Assembly (NCBI GenBank): GCA_942491465.1
Contig: CALOBA010000038.1
Span: 73,187-137,186, forward strand
Direction of reading: 5' to 3'
Length of the DNA stretch: 64,000 nucleotides
DNA from: CALOBA01 sp942491465
Lineage (GTDB): Bacteria > Pseudomonadota > Gammaproteobacteria > Chromatiales > Chromatiaceae
The notes below the pieces were generated by a model. It did not search any database, had not been told where the DNA came from, and saw only the letters and a program-made list of their open reading frames with translations. Positions 56,733 through 64,000 of the stretch are shown here, one piece after another. A program made the position numbers and the translations under genes. The first letter of the stretch is position 1. Every line of letters starts with the position of its first letter.

Positions 56733-57191
56733 TTAGCCGATGAAATACCAGCGAATCCCGCGCACGATGAACAGCACCGCGACGAACACCACCATGATCT
56801 TCATGGAGAAGAACAGGAAGCTGCCGAACGGGCGCAGGTCGGCCATCTCCACCGGACGTTCGTCCCTCTCCCCCGGCGGTCCCTCCAGCCCGACGCCGGA
56901 CTCGGCGCCATCGGCCGCGGCGGCCTTCTGCGCAGGCGCGGTACCCCCGGCGGTGATCGGCCGCGGGTCGGCGGGCTTTACGCTGTAGGGATTGGTGCCG
57001 ACGACGCGATAAAACCGCGTGGCGCGATCATCCTCATCGCCCTCATCCTCGATCACCACCAGTTCCACCGCCTCGGCGAGGGTGCGCGACTCGGCAAAGC
57101 CCAGCGCAAACGCCTTCGCGCTATCGGCCTCACCACGATCCTCCCACTGCGCCGGCATCTTCGGCCAGATTCTCTTGACTGCAAACTTCAA
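56733..57191 (-). CDS. Hypothetical protein with C-terminal membrane anchor
   Basis: 152 residues. The N-terminal 70 residues form a mixed alpha/beta region (FAVKRIWPKMPAQWEDRGEA; ELVVIEDEGDEDDRATRFYR), then a Pro/Ala/Gly linker, then one membrane span (FFSMKIMVVFVAVLFIVRGI) ending WYFIG. No family is recognised. The soluble part would face the cytoplasm if the C-terminus is the anchor. Its TAA stop lies in the target duplication of a family B element. It is convergent with recN. Confidence 0.68.
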   Translation of the reverse strand: MKFAVKRIWPKMPAQWEDRGEADSAKAFALGFAESRTLAEAVELVVIEDEGDEDDRATRFYRVVGTNPYSVKPADPRPITAGGTAPAQKAAAADGAESGVGLEGPPGERDERPVEMADLRPFGSFLFFSMKIMVVFVAVLFIVRGIRWYFIG

Positions 57192-57590
57192 CGATCGATC
57201 TCCATCAGGGGTTGGGTTGTTGGATCGGCGATCTGGCGACCACCGCGGCTAATCATTCCGAGAGTGCTGATTGTAGACCTTCCCGCCGCGCACGGTCGCC
57301 CCCTGAACGGCAACTGGGCGCGGCTAATCGGGAATCCGCTCCCCTTGCTTCTTGTCGCTGCGCCAATGCTCGAATCCGATCCGAGATTGGCGGCGAGCGG
57401 GGTCGCCGTCGACTTGCGGCGGCGCGCGGTCGCGGGTCACCAAACCGCAACCACACGGCAACGGCGGGGCAACAGTCGGCGGGTACTCTAGCCCCCGCTC
57501 AACCACCCCGACACCCGCAAGCCCGCGCGCTCCGGCGCGTTGGGCTCGCGTGCGCTTGTCCGTCCCTGCAAAATCTCCACGGAGCCGTCC
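57192..57590. other. 399-bp intergenic region upstream of the phosphatase gene
   Basis: No gene or clear repeat is recognised. Frames on both strands are open as expected for GC-rich DNA but lack family similarity. No Pho-box-like direct repeat was seen upstream of the PhoX-like gene. A GGAG ribosome site is at 57581-57584. Confidence 0.5.
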
Positions 57591-59534
57591 ATGTTCATCA
57601 AGACCCGTCTTCATGTCGCCATCGCCGGCGCCCTCGCGCTGGCCGGCGGTAGCCTGCACGCCGGCAGCCTCCTGCCCGAAGGTATCGACGCGCCCCAGCC
57701 GCCGGCGTCGGTGCCGGACCCGGCCGTCGAAAAGCACGCGGTGGTGGCGTCGCCCAGCGCCCAAGTCAACGGCTTCATCGAGCCCACCGGCTTCCACACC
57801 CTGCTGCGCAGCGGCGATCAGCTGCCGCTGCTGGAGGGCACCACGCCGAGCGCCTCCGCGACCCAGCGCTTCGGCAAGCTGTACATGGGAGACGGCACCG
57901 CGCTGGTGGACGAGGGCAACGGCAGCTGCCTCGACTTCGACAGCCCCGCCGACCCGAGCTGCGCCGATGCCATCTCCAACTCCAACGACTTCAACTCCCT
58001 GCACCAGGTGGGCGACCAGCTGTATCTGGTCTCGCACTTCGAGACGCGCCCGGGCGCCATGTACCTGACGCTGCTGGACCAGGACGAGAGCGGCGACCTG
58101 ACGCCGCAGGCGACCCGCCTGATCGACTTCTCGGGCGTCTACGGCGGCTTCGTGCACTGCGCCGGCACCGTGACGCCCTGGAACACCCACCTGGGCTCGG
58201 AAGAGTACGAGCCCGATGCGCGCGGCTGGGTCGACGCCGACGTCGGCATCGGCGGCTACAACGCGGCCATGGCGGCCTACTACGACGCCACCGACTGGAC
58301 CTTCAACGACAACAACCCCGCGGGCTCGGAGGCGGTCGCGCAGCCCCTGATGAACCCCTACCGCTACGGCTACCCGGTGGAGGTCAAGGTGAACGCCGAC
58401 GGCTCCACCGATGTCAGCAAGCACTTTGCCATGGGGCGCAGCGCCAACGAGCTGTCCATCGTGATGCCGGACCAGAAGACCGTCTACATCACCGACGACG
58501 GCACCAACACCATGTTGCTGATGTTCGTCGCCGACGCGGCGGGCGATCTCGACGCCGGCACCCTGTATGCCGGCAAGTGGCACCAGATCGCCGATACCAC
58601 GGAGGGTGGTCGCGCCTGGCTCAGCTGGATCAACTTGGGCCATGCCGACGCCGACAGCATCGCGGCGGTCATCGACAACGCCTACGGTGATCCGGTGGCG
58701 GACCGCTGGGAGGTGCAGTTCGACGACCTGTTCGACTATGCCGCCCCGAACCCCGACGGCAGTTGCCCCGACGGCCTCACGTCGGTCAACAGCGGTCACG
58801 CGAGCCCGTACCAGGAATGCCTGGCCATGAAGACCGATATGGTCGGCGAAGACGTGATCTCCCGCCTGGAGACCCGCCGTTACGCGGCGCTGAAGGGTGC
58901 GACGACGGAGTTCCGCAAGATGGAAGGCGCCAGCTTCGACCCGAGCCGCCGCACCCTGTACATGGCCATGAGCGACATCGGCAGGGGCATGACCAACGAC
59001 CACTCCACCTACGACGCCGGCGGCAACAACGACATCCGCCTCACCGCCAACAAGTGCGGCGCCATCTACGCGCTGCGCACCTCCAGCCGCGCCCGCGACG
59101 CCGACGGCAACGCCATCGCCAGCAAGTACGTGGCGCGCACCATGACCGGCATCCTCGCCGGCGAGCAGGTCGCCACCAGCGGCGACAACCAGTGCAGCCT
59201 GGAGCGCATCGGCAACCCGGACAACATCAGCTTCCTGCCGGGCTACAACACGCTGATCATCGGCGAGGACGCCGGCAACAGCGTGCACCAGATCGACATG
59301 GTCTGGGCCTACGACATGCGCAACAAGGCGCTGACGCGCATCCAGACCACCCCCTTCGGCTCCGAGACCACGTCGGTCTACTGGTATCCGAACCTGGGCG
59401 GCTGGGGCTACCTGATGAGCGTTGTCCAGCACCCCTACGGCGAGTCGGACCCTGACGAGCTGCCCAACGCCCCGCAGGGTGAGGCCGCCAAGTACGGTTA
59501 CGTCGGCTACCACAAGTTCCCGGCGCTGGACTGA
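57591..59534 (+). CDS. PhoX-like (DUF839) phosphatase family exported protein
   Basis: 647 residues. Signal peptide MFIKTRLHVAIAGALALAGG (Sec-like; no twin-arginine pair, unlike classical PhoX). The DUF839 domain is shown by THLGSEEYEPDARG, KHFAMGRSANELSIVMPDQK, TVYITDDGTNTMLLMF, RRTLYMAMSDIGRGM and NPDNISFLPGYNTLIIGEDA. PhoX enzymes are Ca/Fe-dependent alkaline phosphatases with a beta-propeller fold. The Glu and Asp ligands (SEEYEPD, GEDAG) appear present. Activity on phosphoesters is inferred. It is followed by a PEP-CTERM gene 171 bp downstream. Confidence 0.88.
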   Translation: MFIKTRLHVAIAGALALAGGSLHAGSLLPEGIDAPQPPASVPDPAVEKHAVVASPSAQVNGFIEPTGFHTLLRSGDQLPLLEGTTPSASATQRFGKLYMGDGTALVDEGNGSCLDFDSPADPSCADAISNSNDFNSLHQVGDQLYLVSHFETRPGAMYLTLLDQDESGDLTPQATRLIDFSGVYGGFVHCAGTVTPWNTHLGSEEYEPDARGWVDADVGIGGYNAAMAAYYDATDWTFNDNNPAGSEAVAQPLMNPYRYGYPVEVKVNADGSTDVSKHFAMGRSANELSIVMPDQKTVYITDDGTNTMLLMFVADAAGDLDAGTLYAGKWHQIADTTEGGRAWLSWINLGHADADSIAAVIDNAYGDPVADRWEVQFDDLFDYAAPNPDGSCPDGLTSVNSGHASPYQECLAMKTDMVGEDVISRLETRRYAALKGATTEFRKMEGASFDPSRRTLYMAMSDIGRGMTNDHSTYDAGGNNDIRLTANKCGAIYALRTSSRARDADGNAIASKYVARTMTGILAGEQVATSGDNQCSLERIGNPDNISFLPGYNTLIIGEDAGNSVHQIDMVWAYDMRNKALTRIQTTPFGSETTSVYWYPNLGGWGYLMSVVQHPYGESDPDELPNAPQGEAAKYGYVGYHKFPALD

Positions 59535-59705
59535 TCGCAAACCGCGGTCCGCGGGGCTCGGGCCAGGCCGATGATCTCGGCGTATCCCGACGTCCCCAGG
59601 CGCCGCGCCCGCCAATGCGGGCGCGGCCCTCGCGCCCGCGCGACCGGGCCGCAACCCGCTTCGACACACCCAACGCACCCGATTTCCAGCCAGGAGTACC
59701 CACCC

Positions 59706-60443
59706 ATGCACCTGTTCATCAGCCCTGCCCGGCGCGTGCTCGCGCCGCTGGCCCTCGGCGCCGCGCTGCTCGCGCTGCCCGGTCTCGCCAGCGCCGGTGC
59801 CATCACCAGCGCCACCGCCGTTGCGGTGTTCGAACTCGTCGACGCCGATGCCGACATCGCGGTGACCTATGAGTTCGATACCGCCGACACCGTCAGCAGC
59901 ACCAGCATCTCGGGCAACGCCATCGCGTCGACGCTGCAGACGCCCGACACGAACATCGCGGACGCGCTTTTCATACAGGGCCAGGACGCCCAGAGTCAGG
60001 CCGAGGCCTACAAGACCGGCAGAACGGATCTGGGCAACGCACGCGCCGCCATCTCCAACGAGGCCTACGTGGTGATGGAGAACACCGGCACCACCGCCGG
60101 TTCCGTGACGCTGGGCTGGGAGTACATGCTTGAGGCCATCCAGCAGGTCACCGGTATCCGCAGCTTCGCGTCCGCCCTCGCCTACGCGGAGATCGTGATG
60201 TTCGACGACGCCTTCAGCTTCGACGTCAACGAATCCCTGCAGGCGCTTTACGGCGGGGCGCCGTCGGGGACGGTGGATGCCTCCGGCGAGGTGACCTTCG
60301 ACCTCGCCCCCGGTGAGACCAACGTGCTCACCATCCAGCTCATCACCGAGGCCGACGCACAGTTCATCCCGGTGCCGGCGACCGTCGGCTTGCTGGCCCT
60401 CGGCCTGCTGGGGCTGCGCAGCGTCCGTCGCCGGATCGGCTGA
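59706..60443 (+). CDS. Exported protein with PEP-CTERM/VPLPA-like sorting tail
   Basis: 245 residues. Signal peptide with core LAPLALGAALLALPGLASAG. The mature part is Thr/Ala/Asp-rich, beta-structured, without cysteines. The C-terminal sorting signal is FIPVPATVGLLALGLLGLRS followed by VRRRIG, that is, a Pro-Val-Pro-Ala motif, membrane span and Arg cluster. AGGAG lies ten bases upstream of the ATG. Function unknown, probable surface or matrix protein handled by an exosortase encoded elsewhere. Confidence 0.85.
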   Translation: MHLFISPARRVLAPLALGAALLALPGLASAGAITSATAVAVFELVDADADIAVTYEFDTADTVSSTSISGNAIASTLQTPDTNIADALFIQGQDAQSQAEAYKTGRTDLGNARAAISNEAYVVMENTGTTAGSVTLGWEYMLEAIQQVTGIRSFASALAYAEIVMFDDAFSFDVNESLQALYGGAPSGTVDASGEVTFDLAPGETNVLTIQLITEADAQFIPVPATVGLLALGLLGLRSVRRRIG

Positions 60444-60461
60444 CAGAAGCCCGGGAGCGCC

Positions 60462-60543
60462 GGCGTCTCGCCGGCCCTACCGGGAGCGCCGGCGTCTCGC
60501 CGGCCGCTGGAAACGGGGGCGTCTCGCCCCCGAGACGAGAGGC
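60462..60543. repeat. Triloop hairpins (GCCGGCG-TCT-CGCCGGC) downstream of the PEP-CTERM gene
   Basis: Two tandem copies of GGGAGCGCCGGCGTCTCGCC at 30-bp spacing and one GGGGGCG-TCT-CGCCCCC hairpin. All have perfect 7-bp stems and a TCT loop, the same rule as the 35-36.6 kb array and the 21.65 kb cluster. Position suits a transcription stop or mRNA-end structure. Confidence 0.75.
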
Positions 60544-60732
60544 TGTGGAATCTCCGATCATCAACCGCTTGATCGGATGCTGACCGGAGGGCTGCGCCTG
60601 CGCGGCCCGTACCGCTTCCCCTCGGTGACCTGCAAGGCGCGGGAGCACCCGGCCGACGGGGCCCTCGAGCCCGCAGGGCCTATCTGTTCAAGCCCATCGA
60701 CCCGTGCTGCGGTTCGATTTCCTATCTGTTCA

Positions 60733-60875
60733 CTAGCGCAGCGCTGCGGAAGTCCCGAGGCCACCGGCGCTGTGGGAGCGACTTGCAGTCGTGATCTTCC
60801 GCGTCGCGGCAGTCGCGATTGCAAATCGCTCCCACAGGTGCCGCCGGTCTCGTCAGTTTCGCGGCAAAGCACTAG
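60733..60875. mobile_element. Family C element, diverged inverted copy
   Basis: 143 bp with CTAG at both ends: CTAGCGCAGCGCTGCGGAAG on the left and GTTTCGCGGCAAAGCACTAG on the right, enclosing GTGGGAGCGACTTGCAGTCG and its inverse. It is in the opposite orientation to the 155-bp copies and shorter. A related fragment ends at about 17064. Confidence 0.72.
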
Positions 60876-60894
60876 GGTCTGAGGCGAAGCCTCG

Positions 60895-61230
60895 CTAGAG
60901 TGAAGTGACCGAGAACGCGTCGAATTCTCTGCCTGACATCTCGCCCGTGACACTGACCCGCTGGCCGGCGCTGACCTGAGCGCGGGTGTTGTCGCCGAAC
61001 ACATCCCAGGTATCGACGTTGACGCTGCGCCCGCCGGTGTTGAGCCGGAAGCCATCCTCCCAGACGCGCTCGACACTGCCCGTGATGGTGGTTCTGCCTC
61101 TGGACGGGATTCCGGCGGTTCCCGCACCCGAGCGCGGCGAACTGGAGGCGGCGGTGCTGCCGCTTTGGGTCGCATTGCAGGCGACCAGGAGCAGTGCGAC
61201 ACAGAGGGCGGTCAGGAGACGGGGCAACAT
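60895..61230 (-). CDS. Small lipoprotein with OB-fold-like domain
   Basis: 111 residues. A lipoprotein signal MLPRLLTALCVALLLVAC gives lipidated Cys18. A Ser/Gly linker is followed by TTITGSVERVWEDGFRLNTG, then VDTWDVFGDNTRAQVSAGQR and VSVTGEMSGREFDAFSVTSL, a small beta-barrel pattern like the YgiW/DUF5666 OB-folds. Its start lies five bases after the stop of the membrane protein gene at 61236, so they form a two-gene operon. Function unknown. Confidence 0.78.
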   Translation of the reverse strand: MLPRLLTALCVALLLVACNATQSGSTAASSSPRSGAGTAGIPSRGRTTITGSVERVWEDGFRLNTGGRSVNVDTWDVFGDNTRAQVSAGQRVSVTGEMSGREFDAFSVTSL

Positions 61231-61235
61231 GGTAG

Positions 61236-61637
61236 TCACCAGTAGGTCTTGATCAAGTAGATCCAGAGGGCGATGAGCAGCAGCGAGACGATCAACTGCG
61301 GCCACATCACCTTCAGAAAACCCTTCTCCTTGATCTTCTGCTGCTTTTCGACGTAGGCCGCGCGCTGTGCCTGCTGCAGCTGGATCAACCACTGGTCTCC
61401 GGCGACCGCGATCTCCTCGCCTTGCACGTGCAGGAAGACGGTCGCCTTCGAGGTTGCGAGCCAGAAGATCAGGTACAGCAGGCCACCGAACAACGGGAAG
61501 AGGAAGATGACGATCAGGAACAGCCACCACGCGAACGGGCGCCGTCCCGCAAGCGACGCGGTCGTGTCCGTCGTCGTCACGGGTTCCCAGCCGCTGGCCA
61601 CCAGCTCGGCCACGCGCTGACTCAATTCTGGGTGCAT
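61236..61637 (-). CDS. Hypothetical membrane protein
   Basis: 133 residues. An N-terminal soluble stretch (LSQRVAELVASGWEPVTTTD) resembles the short motif that precedes some DUF-type membrane proteins. Two membrane spans are WWLFLIVIFLFPLFGGLLYL and LIVSLLLIALWIYLI, separated by a charged, helical loop (WLIQLQQAQRAAYVEKQQKI). No family is assigned. It is coupled to the downstream lipoprotein. Confidence 0.72.
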   Translation of the reverse strand: MHPELSQRVAELVASGWEPVTTTDTTASLAGRRPFAWWLFLIVIFLFPLFGGLLYLIFWLATSKATVFLHVQGEEIAVAGDQWLIQLQQAQRAAYVEKQQKIKEKGFLKVMWPQLIVSLLLIALWIYLIKTYW

Positions 61638-61900
61638 TGCTGTTCTCCGAATCTGAGGTTTCTACAATGGGGAAAGATGCCGCCGCGACATGACCGCTTT
61701 GGCGGCAACGCCAAGCAGGCTAGACCACTCCCGCTTGCTTTCCAAGCGGCGTTCTGAGCCGATGGAAGGGCAAAACTGTGGCGCAAGCGCGCCCCGATGC
61801 GGAGGGCGTTCTGAACCCGGGGTATGCGGCAGTGCCGTAGTCGGCTGGGTTGAGCTTGCGAAACCCGACCACGAGGCTCGACGGCATGCGCTGCTACAGA

Positions 61901-62233
61901 TCATGCCTCCAGCAGTCGCTGCTCCAACAGCCTCTGCAGGCTTCGGCGCCCGTCTGCGACCAAGAACACGCGAACGATCGCATTGTCGTCGAAGACCCGG
62001 TAGATGATCCGATAGGGCTTGAAGAAGACCTCGCGAAATTCCCGGATGCCGAGGGCGGCGAGCTCGCGCGGATAGGTCCCGCGGCTCGGTGCCGTTTGCA
62101 AGGCGTCGATGCGCGCCTCGATGGCGTCGAGCACCTGCAGCGCCCGCTCCGGCAGGTCATGCTCGGCGATGTACCCGATGATCCGCTCAAGGTCGCGCTC
62201 CGCCGCCGTGGTCAGCTCGACGCGGTATTCCAT
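61901..62233 (-). CDS. RelE/ParE-family toxin
   Basis: 110 residues. The RelE/ParE fold is shown by MEYRVELTTAAERDLERIIG, ERALQVLDAIEARIDALQ, YPRELAALGIREFREVFFKP and YRIIYRVFDDNAIVRVFLVA. Such toxins cut mRNA on the ribosome or poison gyrase. It is encoded ten bases after a Phd/YefM-type antitoxin, the usual order. It is intact in length, and whether it is RelE- or ParE-acting cannot be told. Confidence 0.88.
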   Translation of the reverse strand: MEYRVELTTAAERDLERIIGYIAEHDLPERALQVLDAIEARIDALQTAPSRGTYPRELAALGIREFREVFFKPYRIIYRVFDDNAIVRVFLVADGRRSLQRLLEQRLLEA

Positions 62234-62243
62234 GCGCTGCGCT

Positions 62244-62543
62244 TCAGCTCGGCGCCTGGCCGTCGTCGGCGCGCGCGTTCAATCGGCGGCGCAGGTCGGC
62301 AAAGACCGCAGTCGCCGGGCGCGTCTCGCCGCGTGCGACCTGGTCGTTGCCGAGGGCGAGGATCTTGAGCAGTGCCAGGGTCTCGCGGTCGTCCTCATAG
62401 CTTGCGATGTCCTGCAGCACGGCCTTCGCCTCGCCGTTTTGGGTCACGATCACCGGCTCGCGGACCTCCTGCACCTGCCGGATCAGCTGTGCTGCATGCG
62501 CCTTGAGATAGCTGATGGGCTTGACTTGCTCTGTGGGTCGCAT
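62244..62543 (-). CDS. Phd/YefM-family antitoxin
   Basis: 99 residues. The Phd/YefM N-terminal DNA-binding core is KPISYLKAHAAQLIRQVQEV followed by REPVIVTQNGEAKAVLQDIA, and the C-terminal half is a flexible toxin-binding tail. The start ATG at 62541-62543 places the domain correctly. The frame is open further upstream to 62651 but without family sequence. It pairs with the RelE/ParE toxin downstream. Confidence 0.9.
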   Translation of the reverse strand: MRPTEQVKPISYLKAHAAQLIRQVQEVREPVIVTQNGEAKAVLQDIASYEDDRETLALLKILALGNDQVARGETRPATAVFADLRRRLNARADDGQAPS

Positions 62544-62657
62544 GGGGGCTTGCCTATTGCTGGGTTGATTTTCGGTCCGAGTATAGGTCATCCCTCCGAG
62601 CCGGTCACGGAGCTTTCGGTTCATCATCGCCTGCGGCAAACGATTGCGCACTTGACT

Positions 62658-62900
62658 TAGGAACAGGCGGAGACGCCGACGAACACGCTCACCGGTCGGT
62701 CGCGCAACCCGCTCGGGGCCAGCGCAGCCTGCTCCAGCGCCTCCCAGCCCACCTCCAGCACAAGCCGCTGCTGCGGGTCGATGGCCGCTGCCGCCCGCGG
62801 CGGGATGCCGAAGAAGCCCGGATCAACGTGCGCGATGTCGTCGAGAAATGCACCGTGCCGGATGCTGATGGCGCCGGGCCGCCGCGGGTCCGGGTCAAAT
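62658..62900 (-). pseudogene. Fragment of a polyketide synthase ketosynthase domain
   Basis: The minus frame reads GAFLDDIAHVDPGFFGIPPR, then AAAAIDPQQRLVLEVGWEAL and EQAALAPSGLRDRPVSVFVG, a near-perfect match to the N-terminal ketosynthase stretch of type I PKS (FDPxFFGIxPREAxxMDPQQRLLLE). It ends at a TAA inside CTTAG (62657-62661) before the active-site Cys, and nothing precedes it. It is an isolated remnant, not a functional synthase. Confidence 0.75.
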
Positions 62901-62964
62901 ACGGCTAATCGTGCGCTTCATTCCCCGCCCTATCCGAACCAACCGCCACGCTCGGCAGATCCCG

Positions 62965-63084
62965 TCAAGACACCACCTGCGCCTGGGTGCGACGCTGCGA
63001 TGCATCGCCACCATAAACCACCAGGGCACGCATGCTGCGCTTGGGGGTCAGCGACGCGAGTCGCTCGGCGAAGCGTGGCGTTCG
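62965..63084 (-). pseudogene. C-terminal fragment of an AAA/DUF4143-type ATPase
   Basis: The minus frame FAERLASLTPKRSMRALVVY, then GGDASQRRTQAQVVS, stop, and RDLPSVAV after the stop. The VYGGD-x3-R-x4-V phrase is typical of the C-terminal domain of the archaeal-type ATPase/DUF4143 family (LVYGGDENQKR...WKNL), and the stop replaces the expected Trp (TGA for TGG). Only this tail remains. Confidence 0.5.
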
Positions 63085-63105
63085 CGCGACGATGTCGCAA
63101 CGAGT

Positions 63106-64000
63106 CTAGGACCTCGCCCCCGTGACCGGCGCCCCCCGCGCCCAACCCCGCACGGCGGCGAGACCGACCAGCCCGGTCAGCAGCAGCCAGATCGCGGCCG
63201 GCGTCGGCACCCCGGTAATCAGCAGTCGCACGACGCCGTCCGACGACACCAGATCGAATGCCCCGTCGTAGCCACTGACGCTGACCCGGTCGAAGGCACC
63301 GCTCAGCGTCCCGGTGTAGGTCAGCAAATCGAAGTGCATGCCGGGATCAGGCAGAAAGCCGTCGATCATCGCGATCGCGAACAAACCAGCCAGTCCGAGA
63401 TCCCCATCGATGCGGATCAGGTCATAGCCATCGACGGGCGTTAGACCGCCGACCTCCATCTCCAGGATGCCGGTATCAAGCATGGCCAGGTCGCCGAGCA
63501 GGGCGATCTCGCCGGGCGCCAGGGTGCCGCCGAGCATGAGATCGCCGAACAAGCTGCCGTCGCCGCTCAGGGTTCCGTCGGCGAGGACGTCAATGGCCGT
63601 TGCCAGTACCTGGCCATCGTCCATCCGCAGCTCGCCGTTCTCGATCACGACATACCCGCCCTCGAGCGTGCCCCCGTCGGTGATCTCCACCGTCGCGTCG
63701 CCGTCGCTGAAGGCGTTGCCGATGACGAGCCCGCCAGCGCCGAGCGTCAGGCGCGAGCCCGTGCCGTCGATCTGAACCCGATCGAGGCTGGCGTCGGTGG
63801 CGCCGAGCAACAGGTCATGGTCGGTCAGGTCGAGCGTCGCGCCGGTGACGACGCTGATCCGGCGCCGATGGCCGTCCACGAAGTCGTCCTCAAGGCCGTT
63901 GCTCAGGGTCAGCCGCGCCCCCTCCTCCACCGTGAGGATGCCCTCGCCGCCGCCGAAAACCCCATCGGTGCCCAGGTACAGGCGCTCAAGCGCCAGGTCG
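63106..64000 (-). CDS. Large repeat-rich exported protein with PEP-CTERM tail (5' end outside window)
   Basis: 298 residues visible, and the frame is open to the window edge, so the N-terminus is missing. The visible part has repeated Gly/Asp-rich beta strands (GATLDLTDHDLLLGATDASL; GRLTLGAGGLVIG-like; GTLSGDGSLFGDLMLGGTLA), a pattern of beta-helix, autotransporter-like passenger repeats. The C-terminus TGVPTPAAIWLLLTGLVGLA then AVRGWARGAP is a PEP-CTERM sorting tail. A surface or matrix adhesin-like role is inferred. Confidence 0.82.
   Translation of the reverse strand, partial: DLALERLYLGTDGVFGGGEGILTVEEGARLTLSNGLEDDFVDGHRRRISVVTGATLDLTDHDLLLGATDASLDRVQIDGTGSRLTLGAGGLVIGNAFSDGDATVEITDGGTLEGGYVVIENGELRMDDGQVLATAIDVLADGTLSGDGSLFGDLMLGGTLAPGEIALLGDLAMLDTGILEMEVGGLTPVDGYDLIRIDGDLGLAGLFAIAMIDGFLPDPGMHFDLLTYTGTLSGAFDRVSVSGYDGAFDLVSSDGVVRLLITGVPTPAAIWLLLTGLVGLAAVRGWARGAPVTGARS

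Noticed and set aside
59535..59705. Operon linkage of the PhoX-like and PEP-CTERM genes
   Set aside because: A 171-bp gap with no read-through evidence. Same strand alone is not enough to claim co-transcription.
57324..59711. 795-codon minus-strand frame opposite the PhoX-like gene
   Set aside because: Antisense shadow of a clearly recognisable DUF839 protein.

Overview
The window is 64 kb of GC-rich chromosome from a Gram-negative bacterium, most likely a gammaproteobacterium of the Chromatiales (purple sulfur bacterium) type. This rests on gene content and order (trpS-scpA, yciB-yciI-ppiC, nadK-recN, rimK, rlmD-cysM), RND pumps with outer-membrane partners, several PEP-CTERM/VPLPA-type sorting tails, and an unusually heavy load of intergenic palindromes. 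No rRNA, tRNA, intact transposase, phage or CRISPR array was recognised. The genus is inference.

Layout. 0.3-7.0 kb: a PIN toxin-antitoxin pair, then an RND permease and its periplasmic adaptor, separated by an Mrr-type nuclease and a PD-(D/E)XK DUF3782-like protein. 7.2-8.7 kb: dcd and a lipoprotein. 8.9-16.4 kb: a minus-strand surface-glycan cluster (three GT4 glycosyltransferases, a sulfotransferase, a PAP2 phosphatase, a GT39-type membrane transferase) split by about 0.9 kb of hexanucleotide repeat. 17.3-21.2 kb: an AraC-type response regulator and a 7TM hybrid histidine kinase whose frame breaks inside a hexanucleotide tract. 21.8-23.6 kb: two PEP-CTERM-like exported proteins with duplicated upstream blocks. 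24.4-30.5 kb: a heavy-metal-type CBA efflux operon plus a DUF3240 protein. 30.5-35.0 kb: hemolysin III, rimK, rlmD and cysM. 35.1-36.6 kb: a tandem array of about 111-bp units. 36.9-46.9 kb: MBL hydrolase, AI-2E-family permease, a shattered RNase J-like gene, a CDP-alcohol phosphatidyltransferase, arfB, a GAF hybrid kinase, a DnaQ-like exonuclease, a cNMP/CBS/DUF294 protein, and scpA. 47.3-56.6 kb: mostly housekeeping genes (trpS, M50 protease, Sua5/YciO, PHP phosphatase, yciB, yciI, ppiC-like, nadK, recN). 57-64 kb: a PhoX-like phosphatase, PEP-CTERM proteins, a RelE/Phd pair, and pseudogene debris.

The most unusual feature is the repeat landscape. At least three families of small non-autonomous elements (called A, B and C here) lie in CTAG, CTAAG or CTTAG targets. 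Family B (four 99-bp copies) and A (hexamer-repeat core) share terminal sequence and show short target duplications. Several insertions fall exactly on stop codons, which the duplication restores, in one case for two convergent genes at once. A second theme is perfect hairpins closed by RGA/TCY trinucleotide loops. They occur singly at several loci and are massed, four per unit, in the 35.1-36.6 kb array. Hexanucleotide GTCGTT/ACAACG tracts occur at nine or more places, including inside a kinase gene and immediately upstream of a glycosyltransferase operon.
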